Source of the DNA: Blepharisma japonicum
Lineage: Eukaryota > Ciliophora > Heterotrichea > Heterotrichida > Blepharismidae
Length of the DNA: 64,000 nt
NCBI GenBank assembly: GCA_949751835.1
Contig: CATKHK010000108.1
Coordinates: 1-64,000, forward strand
Direction: 5' to 3'
Position 1 is the first letter of the stretch; each line of letters begins with the position of its first letter. The notes beneath the pieces are model-generated. The model ran no database searches and was not told where the DNA came from. It saw nothing but the letters and a program-made list of their open reading frames with translations. The position numbers were made by a program, and so were the translations under genes. This document shows positions 34,789 through 47,488 of the stretch, one piece after another.

Positions 34789-36879
34789 ATGAAAAAATCT
34801 CTTGAGATCAGTCTAATTAAAACAGAAGGATTTTCTGAACAAATCGAAAACTTAGGCTGCTACATAACAATTGATGACAGATTGCACGAAGTCGTGACTC
34901 CCTTGCATGTTGAAAACTGTGAAAACAGCACAATAGAGATTCCGTCTTTTGGAATAATCCGCTTTATAATCAAAGGTGTTGGCCATGAAAAAGCAGAAGG
35001 CAGTGTTTCAATGGACATTTCCGTTCTCCCTCAAGAAGGAACTCTATGGCTTCCCTTGTACGACAATATAAGTGAGGACTATATCACAATGATCCCTACC
35101 CAAACACAAACTCCAAGACTGTTAATTTCAATGAATCAGTTTACATTTTTAACTCCAGTTCCAGACGTCACTGAATGTGATCAGAGCTCTTTTCTCGACC
35201 ACGACTTTTCCCGCTTTTCCTGCAGGCAGTCCCAAGAGCCGAACAACAAATTTTTAATAGAAAATAATAAATCACTGCGAGCAAAAGTATTAGAGTTGGA
35301 AACCAAGCTTCAAGAAGAATTTGCAAATAAAATCAAAGACAGTGTAGAGCTAACTCAAGATAGTATAACCTTGCAGGTTGAAAGCTTGAAATCGCAGTAT
35401 AATCAACTTTTGGAGGTAAAAAATGATCTCGAAAAGCAGGCACGGTCCTTTGAAACTTTATATAAAGAGGAAAAATACCAAAGAGAGCATTTGGAAAAAC
35501 AAGTAAATAAGCTGGCACAAGAGTTTGAAGTGTATGTGGATACTATTGGCAAAAAAGAAAAAAGTATGCTCAATGAGCTGGAAAATAAAGAAAAGGAGAT
35601 TGGAGAAATGACACAAAAAAATTCTGAGCTGAGTATGAGACTTAAAAATGCTGAGCATGAAAATGAAGAGCTCAAAGAAAAACTTGAAATTTCAAGCTGC
35701 AAGGACTCAGCAAATAAACTGCAAGAAAGGCTTCATCAAGTCCTAGAACTATTTGAGGAGTCTGAATTTCAACGTAAACTTCTCCAAGAGAAGCTTGAGC
35801 AAGCTTCTTCTCAAAATGAAGAGCATCTCAAAAATTTTACTGAAAAACTCTCATCCTCAACTAAGTACCTAGAAAATGAAATTTCAAGACTAAACAGTGA
35901 CTTAAGAGACTCCCACAAGAAAATTGCAGAAACTGAAAATATACTTGAAGAAAAAGAAAATGAGTATTCTACCAAACTGCAAGCCAACAAAGTTGAATCC
36001 CTTCAGCTAAAAGAGACTTCTTTCAAGCTTGAAGAAAAAGAAAAAGAAAACAAAGAGCTCAAAATCCAGCTCACAACTTTCTCTAACAAATTGCGTCAAA
36101 GTTATGATGATATTGGCCAGCAAGCAGAACAAATAAAAATTTTAACTGATAGACTAGCTACAACTAAAAAGAAAAACTATGAACAATTCCAGCAGATCAA
36201 GCTTAAAGAAAGCAAGTCACGGGATACCACACCCTTGTCTAAATCTAAGCTTCTCTCTGAAAATGCTGATGAAAGATTTATTGAGTATTTGAAAAACTAT
36301 GGGGTGGAAACCCAATTCAATAAAGTTGCTGAAGGAGTTTACGGGTTTGGAGGAAATAAGAAAGTAAGCGTTTCCATCAAAAATGGGTCCTTGGTTTGCA
36401 GAGTGGGAGGAGGGTATATGATGATAGACCAATTTTTAAGACTATTTATTACTCAGGAAAGGAGGGGTGAAGATGAAGATTCGCATAAGCTGCTTGGTGC
36501 TTTAATTTCTCCAAGAGATAGGATATTTTCACCAAATACATTTGTGCACAAGAGGTCAAATACTTTCTCATTGTATAATGAATCCCCACAAAGATCGAGA
36601 AAGCAGCTTGAGGAAGAAGGAGAAATTTTGAACGAGGAAAATGATTATGTGTATCAGGATACAGATAAAAGCGATTTAAAGACAGATAGAACACAAGGAT
36701 CGCAGGTGTTAAAAGAAAATTATGATAATCTTAACACACCTTCACCAGTAAGATTGAAGATACCAAAAACAACAGAAAAGCTTGTCAAAAGGACAATAAT
36801 TCCAACTATACAGATAAATAAAGAGAAGGTTATTACTCCACTGAGTAAGAGTCTGCAATCTAAGAAGATTCTAAGGTAA
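34789..36879 (+). CDS. C2-like, coiled-coil, GAR-like domain protein
   Basis: A 696-residue intron-free protein. Residues 1-125 are strand-rich and resemble a C2 domain. Residues about 155-475 are an almost unbroken coiled coil. Residues about 490-560 contain YGFGGNKKVSVSIKN, then LVCRVGGGYMMIDQFLRLF; the VRVGGGWxxLDEFL pattern is the hallmark of the Gas2-related (GAR) microtubule-binding domain. The tail is basic and Ser/Thr/Lys-rich. The architecture suggests a linker between membrane or cargo and microtubules, plausible for the cortical microtubule systems of heterotrichs. The GAR call rests on one motif. Confidence 0.75.
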   Translation: MKKSLEISLIKTEGFSEQIENLGCYITIDDRLHEVVTPLHVENCENSTIEIPSFGIIRFIIKGVGHEKAEGSVSMDISVLPQEGTLWLPLYDNISEDYITMIPTQTQTPRLLISMNQFTFLTPVPDVTECDQSSFLDHDFSRFSCRQSQEPNNKFLIENNKSLRAKVLELETKLQEEFANKIKDSVELTQDSITLQVESLKSQYNQLLEVKNDLEKQARSFETLYKEEKYQREHLEKQVNKLAQEFEVYVDTIGKKEKSMLNELENKEKEIGEMTQKNSELSMRLKNAEHENEELKEKLEISSCKDSANKLQERLHQVLELFEESEFQRKLLQEKLEQASSQNEEHLKNFTEKLSSSTKYLENEISRLNSDLRDSHKKIAETENILEEKENEYSTKLQANKVESLQLKETSFKLEEKEKENKELKIQLTTFSNKLRQSYDDIGQQAEQIKILTDRLATTKKKNYEQFQQIKLKESKSRDTTPLSKSKLLSENADERFIEYLKNYGVETQFNKVAEGVYGFGGNKKVSVSIKNGSLVCRVGGGYMMIDQFLRLFITQERRGEDEDSHKLLGALISPRDRIFSPNTFVHKRSNTFSLYNESPQRSRKQLEEEGEILNEENDYVYQDTDKSDLKTDRTQGSQVLKENYDNLNTPSPVRLKIPKTTEKLVKRTIIPTIQINKEKVITPLSKSLQSKKILR

Positions 36880-37184
36880 AATTGTAATTATCTTATCTAA
36901 ATATCGGCAATTTTTAATAAAATGCTCATAAGAGCCTGATTTTTCTGCTTAAGTTGTGATCATTTTATAAAGTGACCAAGTAAACTACCTAGCCACATCA
37001 CTTATTGAGTTCTACAGCTCTAGAGCAAGATAATAAATACTAAACAATTGTCTAATAGCTTAAAATTCAAATAATTTCTAAAAAGCATATAAAGCTTGAA
37101 AGAGTCTGCAAGAGTCACAAAAGATCTATGATTTCTCTTCATAAATAAGCCACATTTCTCATTAAGTTAATCTTACACAATATT
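36880..37184. other. No gene seen
   Basis: About 305 bp of AT-rich spacer between two co-directional genes, presumably terminator and promoter. Nothing specific recognised. Confidence 0.5.
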
Positions 37185-39215
37185 ATGGTAAAGATTAGAC
37201 CATTTAAAGGCTACGTTGTAGATCCTTCAATAGCTGATAGATTAATAGCTCCTCCATACGACGTCTTGGACTCTGACGAAGCCCGCATAATGGCACACGG
37301 AAATGAGGTCTCATTTCTCCATTGCAATAAACCAGAAATTGACCTTCCAGAAGATGTTGATGTCTACTCTGACATCGTCTACCAAACAGGCCACAAAAAT
37401 TTGCAAGCCTTCATTGCAAACCATTGACTAATTCAAGAGCCAGAAGAGCTTATCTATATTTATGCCCAAACCATGAATGGAAGAATCCAGTATGGAATTT
37501 TAGCTGGAGCCTCTGTTGATGACTATGAAAATGGCCGCATAAAGCGTCACGAATTAACAAGAAAGAAAAAAGAAGAAGACAGGACCAAATTAACTGACAT
37601 CCAAGGTGCAAATGTAGGTCCAGTCTTTTTAACTTACCCTGCAAGTGAAGAAATTGATAGCGTTGTGTCCAGTGTGATAGCGAGAAATGCATTTGTGGAT
37701 GTAACTACAGATGATGGAATTAGACATACACTTTGGAAATGCACAAGTGAAGAGTCAGCTGTTATTGTGAACTGCTTTGAAAATATCCCGTTCACGTATA
37801 TAGCTGATGGACACCACAGAAGTGCTTCTGCTTTCAATGTAGGGAAACTGAGACAGCAAAGAGCAAGGGCTGCAGGACAAGAGATCACAGGAAATGAAGA
37901 TTTTAATTATTTCATGGCTCTGCATTATCCTCACAATCAATTGAAGATTTTTGACTATAATCGAGTTCTCAGAGACTTAAATGGTTTAACACCTGAACAA
38001 TTTTTAACTGCTTTGAGTGAAAATTTCGATATATTAGAAATCTCCGAAAGAGCACCTCCTGCCAAGCATCATTACTCATTATACCTAAACGGCAAGTGGA
38101 TTGGGCTTAGAATTAAGCCAGAAAAAATCACAGGAAATGACCCAGTCAGCAATTTAGACTCATTTTTACTTACCCAGCTTTGTCTTGCCCCAATTTTGGG
38201 AATAGAAGACCTGACTACAAGTGAAAGAATTGATTTTGTAGGCGGAATTCGAGGACTTGATGAGCTTGAAAGAAGGTGCGACTATACCAAGCTTCCAACA
38301 TACCAGGAAATGAGGCAGCAAATTTTCAATGAAATTAATAATGCCCGCACCAACCCTCAGAAATTTGCAATAAGGATGGAAAATCATTTACATTTGTATA
38401 AAGCAAATAAAGTGAAATGCAGATATGGCGCTGAGCCACTGTTTACCAATGAAGGGGTTGATGCTGCAGAAGAAGCCATTTTGGAGCTAAAATGCACTGA
38501 GCATTTGCACGCTTTGGAGTGGTCAGATGGATTGAGCAAAGCAAGCCAGTTCTTTTGCAATGAGAGTGGCTCACAAGGATTAATTGGACGTAATGAAGGG
38601 AACCAAATGAGCTTCGCTGACAGAATTGCGAAGTTTGGACATTGGTCAGAGTCGATTTTTGAAGCTATAGATTATGGCTCTGTTGATGGCTTTGAAGTGG
38701 TCTGTATGCTTCTTACTGATGATAGTCTTATCAGCCGTCCTCATAGAAAAGCTATCCTAAACCCCCGCTTCAAAACTATTGGTGTTGGCTGTGCTCCTCA
38801 CATAAAAACCAAAACAATCGCAAATGTCACCTTATCTGAGCATTTCATTGAAAATGCACAGACAGAAAATGTCGAGGTAAGCCAAGAAAGGATCGAAAGT
38901 ATCATAATCAATGACGAGTGGCCTGAAAATGCTGTAAAACTGACTTGCCAAGTCCATAAAGGATGTGAAGGTGACAAAAAGATGGAAATCATCAAGAAGA
39001 CATGGACATTGGTCGACGGAAGCACAATAGAAGCTCAAGAAGTTCATGAAGAAACAGGAACCAAGAAAGACTGTGTGGCTGCAATTGCATTGTACCCTGT
39101 TATGATTGAAGAGGTTATGGCAATTGCAGACGCTGGGCAGATCATGCCTCCTAAGTCCACATGGTTCGAGCCTAAGCCTAGATCTGGAATGGTTGTTAAC
39201 GTCTTTCAGCATTAA
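37185..39215 (+). CDS. DUF1015 protein with a CAP/SCP domain inserted
   Basis: A 676-residue protein; one TGA (37425-37427) encodes a Trp where DUF1015 has one. Residues 1-366 follow DUF1015: FKGYVVDP, APPYDVLDSDEA, the IADGHHRSASAF motif near 207, then FVGGIRGLDELERR. In typical DUF1015 proteins the next strand (AxALYPxxxxxxMAIADAG) follows at once; here it comes only at residue 627, ending with IMPPKSTWFEPKPRSGMVVN, the normal DUF1015 C-terminus. Between lie a CAP (SCP/PR-1) domain at about 375-550, with LEWSDGLSKAS and HRKAILNPRFKTIGVG, and about 70 strand-rich residues. DUF1015 is mainly prokaryotic and of unassigned function as far as I recall; CAP domains are usually secreted, yet no signal peptide is present. 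The frame is continuous, so this is a real nested fusion. Confidence 0.93.
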
Positions 39216-39230
39216 TTAAGAAAAATTACA

Positions 39231-41372
39231 TTATTTATGTTTTTTTGTAGCAATGAAGCTTCTCTGCACATTTTTCGCCATGCTTTCATACCTGTCAGCA
39301 TCTGAGTAACTGTATCTCTTTACTGGTGTTTTTGCCCCACTTCTTGTGGAGTGTCTGAAATTTCTTGATCCTTGAGAATTCTGGCGATTTCTCACAGTGA
39401 TTTCTTCCATCATTGCTTTTTTGAAGCTACCGATTTCTTTTTGTTCCTTTTCTACCTGCTCAGCTTCAAATTTTTGTCGTAAATGGTCGACAGTTTCTCC
39501 TTCGTCCCCATAGGCTTCTTCTCAGCTTTTTGTATTCAAGGAGTCATCAGCTTTGATAGCAAGTTCTGATAGAAGTTTATCAGAATCTTCTATATAAAAG
39601 TTTAGGATATTTCTAAATTTTGCTGCAGATTCAGCATCATCTTTATGGATGCAGTATCTTAACTCTGTGTAGTGTGCAGCAAAATTGCATTTTACGTTAT
39701 TTACTGGGTCTTTTCCTAATTGTAAAAGCTGGTCTAAAAAGTGTTTGCTGAAAAAGTTTCTGGAGCATAAGTCTTTTATATAGGCACAAAAGTCGATGAA
39801 CAGAGACCTGTCAGAGAATTTTGAAGATAGAGAAAATTCATTGATAATGAGCTCAATAATTTCAGTTTTCTTCTGAGCTCTGTAGTTATAGTGAAGAATA
39901 GCTGCTAATAATTCTGCTGACTTTTGCTTGACTATATAAGGAGCGCTGTGCATGTAACTAATCAAAAGAGGCACAAATGAATTATAGTCTAAATAGTCAG
40001 CATGAGTCACGAAGTCCTTAATTTCTGTCAAAATCATAATCAAATTCCTCCAGTTTTGAGTCTCTATCATTTTTCGCTTTAAAACTTCCAGAAATTCTTG
40101 GCAACAGCAAGTATGAAGCGCAATATTCAATAATTGAGGAATCACCATATACTGAGTGGAAACATCTTTCAAGTACCCTCTCACGACCTCCAAAAACTCT
40201 CCAATCCTACTTGTGCAAAACCTGACATCATCTGCCAGCTGTTTCGCAATGGTCTTTTTTATTTCAAAATTTTCTTCTTTTGCAAGCAGTTTGAAAAAGC
40301 TGAATAATTTATCATTAAACCCATTAGCTACCAACAAAACTGCAGGAAAATTAAAGGCAACCTCCATTTTCACTGTGTCACTTTTGGAATCAGAAAAACT
40401 CACAAATCAGTCAATGCAGGCCATTCTTGTGGTTTCATCAAAATGAAACCGTAGGCTTGTGATGATTTTTCCATAGTATTTTAAATAAACTTCTTTAAGT
40501 TTATCACTCTCACAGTTAAGCAGTGCACTATTGAGATATTCATTTATTTTCAATAGTGTGCTATTTGAAGATACCATATCGATTAGTTCACAAAAAATCT
40601 TTATGGCTTCGTCGAGCACTTCTGGAACCTCATCTCTGAATAATTCTAATAAATGAGGTATCAGCTCAGTCTCAAACTTATCAGATGGGATAGCTTTCGC
40701 AATTGCCTTAATAGCGCTACACATCCGTTTTCTCACTAGGTTAATAGGGTCTTGCGACATCGAGTAAATTTTCCTTACTAAGTCTTCATTTTGAGGGTGC
40801 TCGAGCCTTTCTGCGACAAACCCCAGCATTTCTCCAGCGATCGACCTTATATGGTCTGGCTTGCTGAAATTGGCAAGATTGAAGATTTCTCTGAGCCATT
40901 TCCCAGAAATCAAATTTTTCGGCAATTGCTTCGTCAGCTCGTAAAACACCTGAACTCAGACATCCTGTAGAGAGAGTGTCTCTGTGTCAATTATTTCGAA
41001 TATCAAGGTCAGCAAGTGTTCTTGGTAGTCTTGTGGAAGCTGGTACTTTTCAAGGACCTGAATAAATGCTTTCCCAGCCTCTTCTTGGCCAGACTCATTC
41101 CAATATGGGAGTCTTAACTACATAAAAAATACCACAAGTTGTCCAGCTACGTCAAGAAATCTATCATCGTCAATGTACAAATGTATTGCTCTAACGACCC
41201 ATAATTTTTGATTCATTTGGCCATTTTCAAGAAACAATAGTGCTTTTTCGACCTCAGTCAGGTTTTCTTTTGTTGATAACCTTTCTATTTCGTCAGTGCT
41301 GTGCAAGCCAGTAGAAATTTCGCTTAAAAGCTCGATTGGGTCTTCTAATAGTCACTCAGACTTAAATTCCAT
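39231..41372 (-). CDS. HEAT-repeat protein, PP2A/PP4 scaffold-like
   Basis: A 708-residue protein after removing a 15-nt intron at 41118-41132 and reading TGA as Trp at about 40404, 39520 and elsewhere; ATG at 41372. Almost the whole length is HEAT-like helical pairs (SIAGEMLGFVAERLEHP, PINLVRKRMCSAIKAIAKAI, EVPEVLDEAIKIFCELID), the kind of solenoid seen in PP2A A-subunits and PPP4R1. The last about 80 residues are basic and Ser/Arg-rich. The phosphatase link is inferred from fold only. It ends 15 bp from the convergent DUF1015-CAP gene. Confidence 0.7.
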
Positions 41373-41416
41373 TATTGGAAAAATATAAGCATTAGCTTTT
41401 CATTTATTAAAAAACC

Positions 41417-43822
41417 ATGAGACTTTTGAAGGGTGCTTTGGAGGCGACAGGCAGACAATTAAGGAAATTTAGAAGAAACTTTTATCAGCATCCTTATTTT
41501 CAGTCTTTAGGGCCAAAAGAATTGCGGGTTAGGTGGAGCTGAGGAAAATTTTCCAGGGTGGATAAGCTGATGGAGTCTCTATTTTGGTCAGGGTGGATCA
41601 GGTTTTCAGGCCATGAAAAGACAGTTGGAAAAGATGCTTTTTACTGGCCTTTCTATTCTAATCCACGGTATAACCGCGAAATCACAAAATTCATGTTTTC
41701 ATTTAGAGCAGAAGACAGCTCGAATAGAAATATAAACAATCTGATGATTATAACAGGCCCTGAGTCTGCAGGCAAGTCTTGGATGCTGAAACACAATATT
41801 GAAAAATTCCGAAAGGCAACTCCTAACAATATTAGCCCATTTTTGGTTTATATGGACCTGAAATCCTGCCATTCTTTGAGTTTTGATACTTTTCTTGACA
41901 ATTATGAAAATACTTTTATTGACTATTTATCAGCAAGAAGTGTGGAAATGTTCAAAAACCAGCAAGTCTTGACTCCAGAAGCGGTTTTTGACGTGTTTTT
42001 CTTTAACCATGATAAACTTTATCATGAATTAAAGCTTTTTGAAATCCTGCAGCACGCTGTCAAAGGTGAAGGACTCCTGTGGATTGACGAAGAAAGAAGA
42101 GAAGTAGTCAGAAATATATTGGGAAAATGGGGGAATAGGGTAGGCTTTATGTAGAAATACAAGGAAACTCCGCTTTTTGACTCATGGAGTGAGCTCTGCA
42201 AAGCATTAGCACCTCAATACAAAGAGCTAGAAAGCCAGCATGCAAGAGAAGTTAAAAGCGCATTTAGTATATTCAGAAGCCTGCTTATCCAAGAAGAGCA
42301 CGATGATGCACCTCCAGCATATGAAACTTCTTTATACAGAACAGGGCTAAAAATGCATGACTTTTTGCTTGACATTATGAATCTGATTGGAGGATACCAC
42401 CAAATGAGCTCTACCGAGGAAACCATTGAATATCCCCACGCCCTTGTCGTTTTGGGTAATTCTTATATAGAAAACTTGCAGTCACTAACACACCTAGAAA
42501 CCTGTGAAAACCGAGCCAAAAACTTTTTTGAGCACCTTGCTGTTCGGCTCTATAATGAAGAAGGCTGGAGAGATCATATCCCTGTGATTATTGAAGCCAA
42601 TGATAACGTCTACTTTAACACCCTGATATACGATGACTTAGCAATTTTAGAAAATTCTTTTACATCTATCGAATGAAAAGGGTAGCTTTTAAGTAGTATC
42701 GAAACCAACACTGGCCTTTTAAACTGGCTTCAGCACATTTTCAATGAAAGGCATGCAGAAATGGTAGCAAAAGAAATCGGAGGGAATATCCACCATATTA
42801 GGATCTTCACAGAAGCAATTATAAACTCAAAAGAAGAAGAGCCAATGTTTCTTGAACACCTGAAATGTAAAGGAAAAGAGTGGGATGAAGAGTACAACAA
42901 ATTCTTAAATAAGATAAACAGCATCTACCTGAGAGATGAAGTAGCACATCTTGTAGAAAAAAATACAATTGACTACTCTGTAAGCAATATTTAGATCTTT
43001 AACACAATAGAAAATTTCATATGAGCGATAGGAGAAATCAGAACTCCTGAAGCTATAGGCGAAGAAATAAAAAACATGTCAATCATCAGAGCCATGCTTA
43101 AAGTTGGGCTCCTTTATGACGAAAAGCACCATGAGTATATGTCAGTTTCCAGCCATGTCTATCACCATTTCTTTAAGAGGTACAAAGCTGAGGCCTGGAA
43201 AAAAATGAGCATTAGTGAAAAAATCGAATATAGGATGTGGAGAGTTTTTAATGGCTTCCGTTGGGCTGGATTGCGCATAAAAAGTGTCAGAGAAGAGCAC
43301 CAGAGATATGAAACTTTAAAAAATATGAGGGACTGGGACGAGGACTTGTACTCATTTAGCCTTGGCAAAAGAGAAGACCCAAGAAGGTTTACAAGGTACA
43401 GGCTTATGGATGGGAAAATGAACAATGTGCCTTCTCACTATGGTCCTCGTGGCAGATGGAAGTTAATTTTGTCCCCCCGCGTCCTTTTTATGGGGCCTTT
43501 TCTCATGTTTGCACATGGTGTGATGGGCTATCCTTACAAATGGCTACACCAGCCTTACCAATACATGAAAGAAGGCTCAACTGAGGTTTCTCCAGTTACA
43601 AGATGGCTGAAATGGATACACAGGAGAAGAGTTGTGCCAAGCACCCTTCCCATGCATAACTCTGAATTTTACGGAGGCCAATTTAAAGACGAGTTCGAAA
43701 AAGGACTCTTTAAGATTGCCTACATGGACAACAACCCACAGATGGTAACTAGAACAATCAAATGGCGATATGTAAGAAAGTGGGCTAAAAACATAAGAGA
43801 ACAGCTAAAAACTAAATCCTAG
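41417..43822 (+). CDS. P-loop ATPase, uncharacterised
   Basis: A 786-residue protein after removing three 15-nt introns (42140-42154, 42682-42696, 42980-42994) and reading TGA as Trp; stop TAG. Walker A is ITGPESAGKSWMLK near residue 120, and a Walker B-like LLWIDE follows near residue 225. Residues about 250-560 are helical, like the lid and winged-helix parts of STAND/archaeal-type ATPases. The C-terminus has a hydrophobic stretch (RVLFMGPFLMFAHGVMGYPY) and many basic and Trp residues. The basic, Arg-rich N-terminus could be a mitochondrial targeting peptide. Exact family and role unknown. Confidence 0.8.
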
Positions 43823-43871
43823 CATTTTTAATTTTGGGTGTTATTAATAACTTATAAATTTAATTTGCAGT

Positions 43872-44594
43872 ATGGACCCTCAACTTAAAAGAGAAATCCC
43901 TTTGAAGCCAGCTTTGACGCGTGAAGAAACCAAAAAAATCATGGACCTCATACGGCACCTAGAAAAGCGGCCTGAGTGTTACGACTTTTTGAGGCCAGTG
44001 GACTACAAAGGTTTAGGCCTCGATGACTACCCTATCATAGTCAAGCGTCCCATGGATTTTTCTACTATAAAACGAAACTTGAAGACTGATAAATATAAAT
44101 CTTTCCAAGAAGCACTGGCTGACGTGCTTCAGATTTGGGATAACTGCAAACTTTATAACCAAGCTGGATCTGTATTGCCTATGTAGCCTATATATCAGCA
44201 AGCTGAAATTTTAGAAGACTTAATGAAAAAATACTGCGAAAAGAACGATATCAGGATTGATAGACCGGTAAAAAGACCAAGGGAGGAAGAAGTGCCGCCC
44301 CCTGTAGTGCCACCACAGCCTGTGCAGGAAAATGCAAGTTTTGAGTCCAAAGTCGAGCTTGCAGAAAATGTTAGGAAAGTTTCGCATGAAATTCTTGCGG
44401 AAATTGTGAAAATTGTAGAAACCAACTGTAAATCTGCGATGGAAGAGCTGGGCAACGAAAGACTACAAATCAAAGTTGATGAGCTGGACAGGCCCACTTA
44501 TGAAAAGCTGAAAGTGTAAGAAATATGTAGGGTGATCAATGGATACTTGCAGCAAAACCAGGAAGGAAAACCGGTGAAGAAGGCGAAAAATTAA
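43872..44594 (+). CDS. BET-like bromodomain protein
   Basis: A 230-residue protein after removing introns at 44172-44186 and 44516-44530 (both 15 nt). Residues about 20-125 are a bromodomain: Pro-rich ZA region (DYPIIVKRPMDFSTIKRNL) and the acetyl-lysine-contacting Asn in DNCKLYNQAGS. After a Pro-rich linker, residues 160-215 resemble a short NET/ET domain (IKVDELDRPTYEKLKVVING), then a basic tail (KPVKKAKN). The layout is that of a single-bromodomain BET-type chromatin reader that binds acetylated histones and recruits partners through ET. Confidence 0.9.
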
Positions 44595-44673
44595 TTTATC
44601 TTCATGATAATCAATTTTATATGTGGAAATGAGGAATAAATGATAATAAAATAGTAGTTTTTCCATAATAATT

Positions 44674-47454
44674 ATGCAGAAAGATACATTGGCATACGAA
44701 CTAATTCTTCTCGAGAAGGTTCTAAAAGTCTCTTTATCTGACAATCTCATGAGAAAAACCGGGTCAAGCTTCACTTCTGACAGCGTCTTCCTCTCTGGGG
44801 TTTCCCGATCAATCTCTCAATACCATCTTTCCTCCCTCTCTGAAAACCTGACAATTTTAGACGAAATTTTGATGGAGCGTCTCTCTATCCCACAAACACC
44901 AATTTTAACCTATTGTTCAGATTCTTATTACCTCACCAAAGAAGAGCTCGGAAAAGAATGGAGTGTAACTACACAAGGCCATCGAAAAATCCTTAATTAC
45001 TTACTTGAAATCTTGGTTTCTTATTCCTCGTTATCTCTTTCAGAGCCTGAAATGTTCCCTGACCAATTCCCCCCTCTTCAGTCAGAAGGCATCCAATTAA
45101 GCTCCCAGAGAATGCTGCAAGGTCTGGAAAAAATATCAGAAGAGTTCTTATTGAAGATGGTGGCTTATTGGGAAGAGCAAAACTTAGAGTTCATGCAAGC
45201 TTTGTTTCAGGCTGTTTTAGTTCAGCTTTGGAGAGAAGTCCAGAACAAAAGCCTTTTGGATGACCCAGTTCGCTATACACAAGTATTTAAACAGTTGATT
45301 TTTATGAAGCCAGTTTCTGCTTTATTTTTGCAGTCAGAGCTGATCGATTGAAACTGGAATGGCTTGCAGTTGGAAACCATGTCGCCGCTCAGTCCTTATT
45401 TCTCACCTGGCTATTTTCCTTCATTGCAGTCCTTTAACAAGATTCCAGGAATGCCACCCCCTCAAGACCCAGTAAGGGATGGGATTAATAGACAGTTTGA
45501 AAAATTAAGGTCACGAGGAGAATATGAGAGAATTTTGCAAAAATTGCATGGAGATGAAAAACAATATGCGATGGTTTTGGTCGACATTATTAAGCAGCTG
45601 ATGAAAAACGATATGAAAAAGACCTTAAATTGGCTTGCTGGAGCTGTGGTGTTTAATGCTGAAAAAGCAAAATTAGGAAGCAGATTAGAAAGACCTACTA
45701 TGAGGACTAGCTCAAGTGAAGGATTTTGTATTAATGTCTTAGACGTTCTTTTGCAATTATGTAAGCCTTTTTTTGACCCTAAAGATCCTAAAGCTCAAAA
45801 AATTGACCCACTTTATATATTGCATGATAAAAAGATGAGTAAAATCAATGAAACGCCAATATGCACCTCTTTAGAGAAATTGCCAAGAGAAGAAAAAAGC
45901 TTCGGGACCATCACAGAGTTTTACTTTCTTTGTATTCAGATGTTTCATTATGGCTGGAATCAAATCCGCCAAAATTATATGGACTTGAATAGAATATTAA
46001 ACCAGCTAAAAGGAAAGAAAAATCCAGCTGCAGAAGAGGAATTTAAATATTTTATAAAAATAAAGCTATGCTATGATGTGATACTTTTAGACTCAGGAAG
46101 AAACTCAATGCTGCTTCAGCTTTGCAACTTGACTATGAATTTAGTTGTGAAATGGGCAGGATTTCAAGGAACACTTCCTCTGCCGCCTCCAAACCCTATA
46201 CTTGGAATCTTGCCTGAGCATATTGTAGAAAACATATCAGAGCTATTAATAATCATATTAGAACTGCAACCAGAGAACCTAAGATCTATGGGTTCCCAAG
46301 AAATTCTGAACCTACTTACATTTGCAACAGTAGTTTTGTCAAGCCCTTCTCACTTTTCTAACCCTTACTTACGAGCCAAACTAGTCCAAGCTTTAAGTAT
46401 GATTTTAGAAGAAGGCATTTTTGGGGATTTGCATACCTTAATTAACCTCAATGAAGTAGCAAAAAAATATCTGCTTCCTTCTCTAATTATTTTTTATGTA
46501 GACATCGAGTTCAGTGGGTCACACTCTCAATTTTACGATAAATTCATGTACAGACACTATACAGCAAAAATATTCGCATTTTTATGGAAATTTGAGTATT
46601 ATCAAAACCAGACCAAAGCTCAAGAAGGGGAGCCTTATTTTGCAAGATTTATTAACATGCTTATAAATGATACAACATGGTGTTATGATGAAGGGTTGAA
46701 AAAGTTGATAGATTGCAAGAAATTCATTGATAAAAGAAACACAGAAAGCGTTACTCCACAAGAAGAGGAGGAAAACTCAAAGACTGAGGGATACTGCAAG
46801 TATGTGATGCAGCAAGCTAATGAATCAATAGGGTTGCTTGAGCAAGTGGCAGATTGGAATTCGTCACTATTTGTAAGTGATGAGTTCGGAGACAGAACTG
46901 CAGCGATGCTTAATTATTTCTTAGCTTTGCTTTGTGGACCAAAATGTTTAGAATTAAAAGTGGAAAACCCGAAGCATTATAATTTTCTTCCAGAAGAGAT
47001 GCTTGGAAATATCATAAAAATTTACCTTCACATAGGAAAACATGAAAAATTTTATCAGTGTATTATTAAAGATGAGAGATCTTATAGCGGAGACATCATG
47101 AACAAAGCCCTTAGAATCTGCAACAAGAGGCCAATTCTCGCATACGAATTAATTCAAACTTATGAGCAGTTCATACAGAGGGTTAAATCAACCAGCCAAG
47201 CACAACAGTCAATAGAAGATAAGCTGGGAGAAATTCCAGATGAATTTTTAGACCCCATCTCTTGCGAGCTTATGCGAAATCCAGTCATTTTACCAAGTGG
47301 AACACGCATCGATCGACCTACCATCGTCAGACATCTGCTAAGTGACCAGCACGACCCCTTCAGCAGGGCCCCACTTAAGGTTGAAGAGCTTATAGAAGAT
47401 ACTGACTTAAAAGAAAGAATAAATTCTTGGATCTCCGAAAGACTTAATTCCTAA
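44674..47454 (+). CDS. UFD2: Ubiquitin conjugation factor E4 (Ufd2/UBE4)
   Basis: A 926-residue protein, intron-free, with two TGA codons read as Trp near 45351-45360. The long alpha-helical Ufd2 core (residues about 100-835; contains MPPPQDPVRDGINRQFEKLR) is followed by a C-terminal U-box: PDEFLDPISCELMRNPVILP, then SGTRIDRPTIVRHLLSD and DPFSRAPL. U-boxes bind E2 enzymes, and Ufd2 extends ubiquitin chains on substrates for proteasomal delivery with Cdc48. Length and architecture are as in yeast (961 residues). Stop TAA; the next gene follows by 34 bp. Confidence 0.95.
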
Positions 47455-47488
47455 TACTAAGAAAAAATAAACTCATAACTTGATAAAT

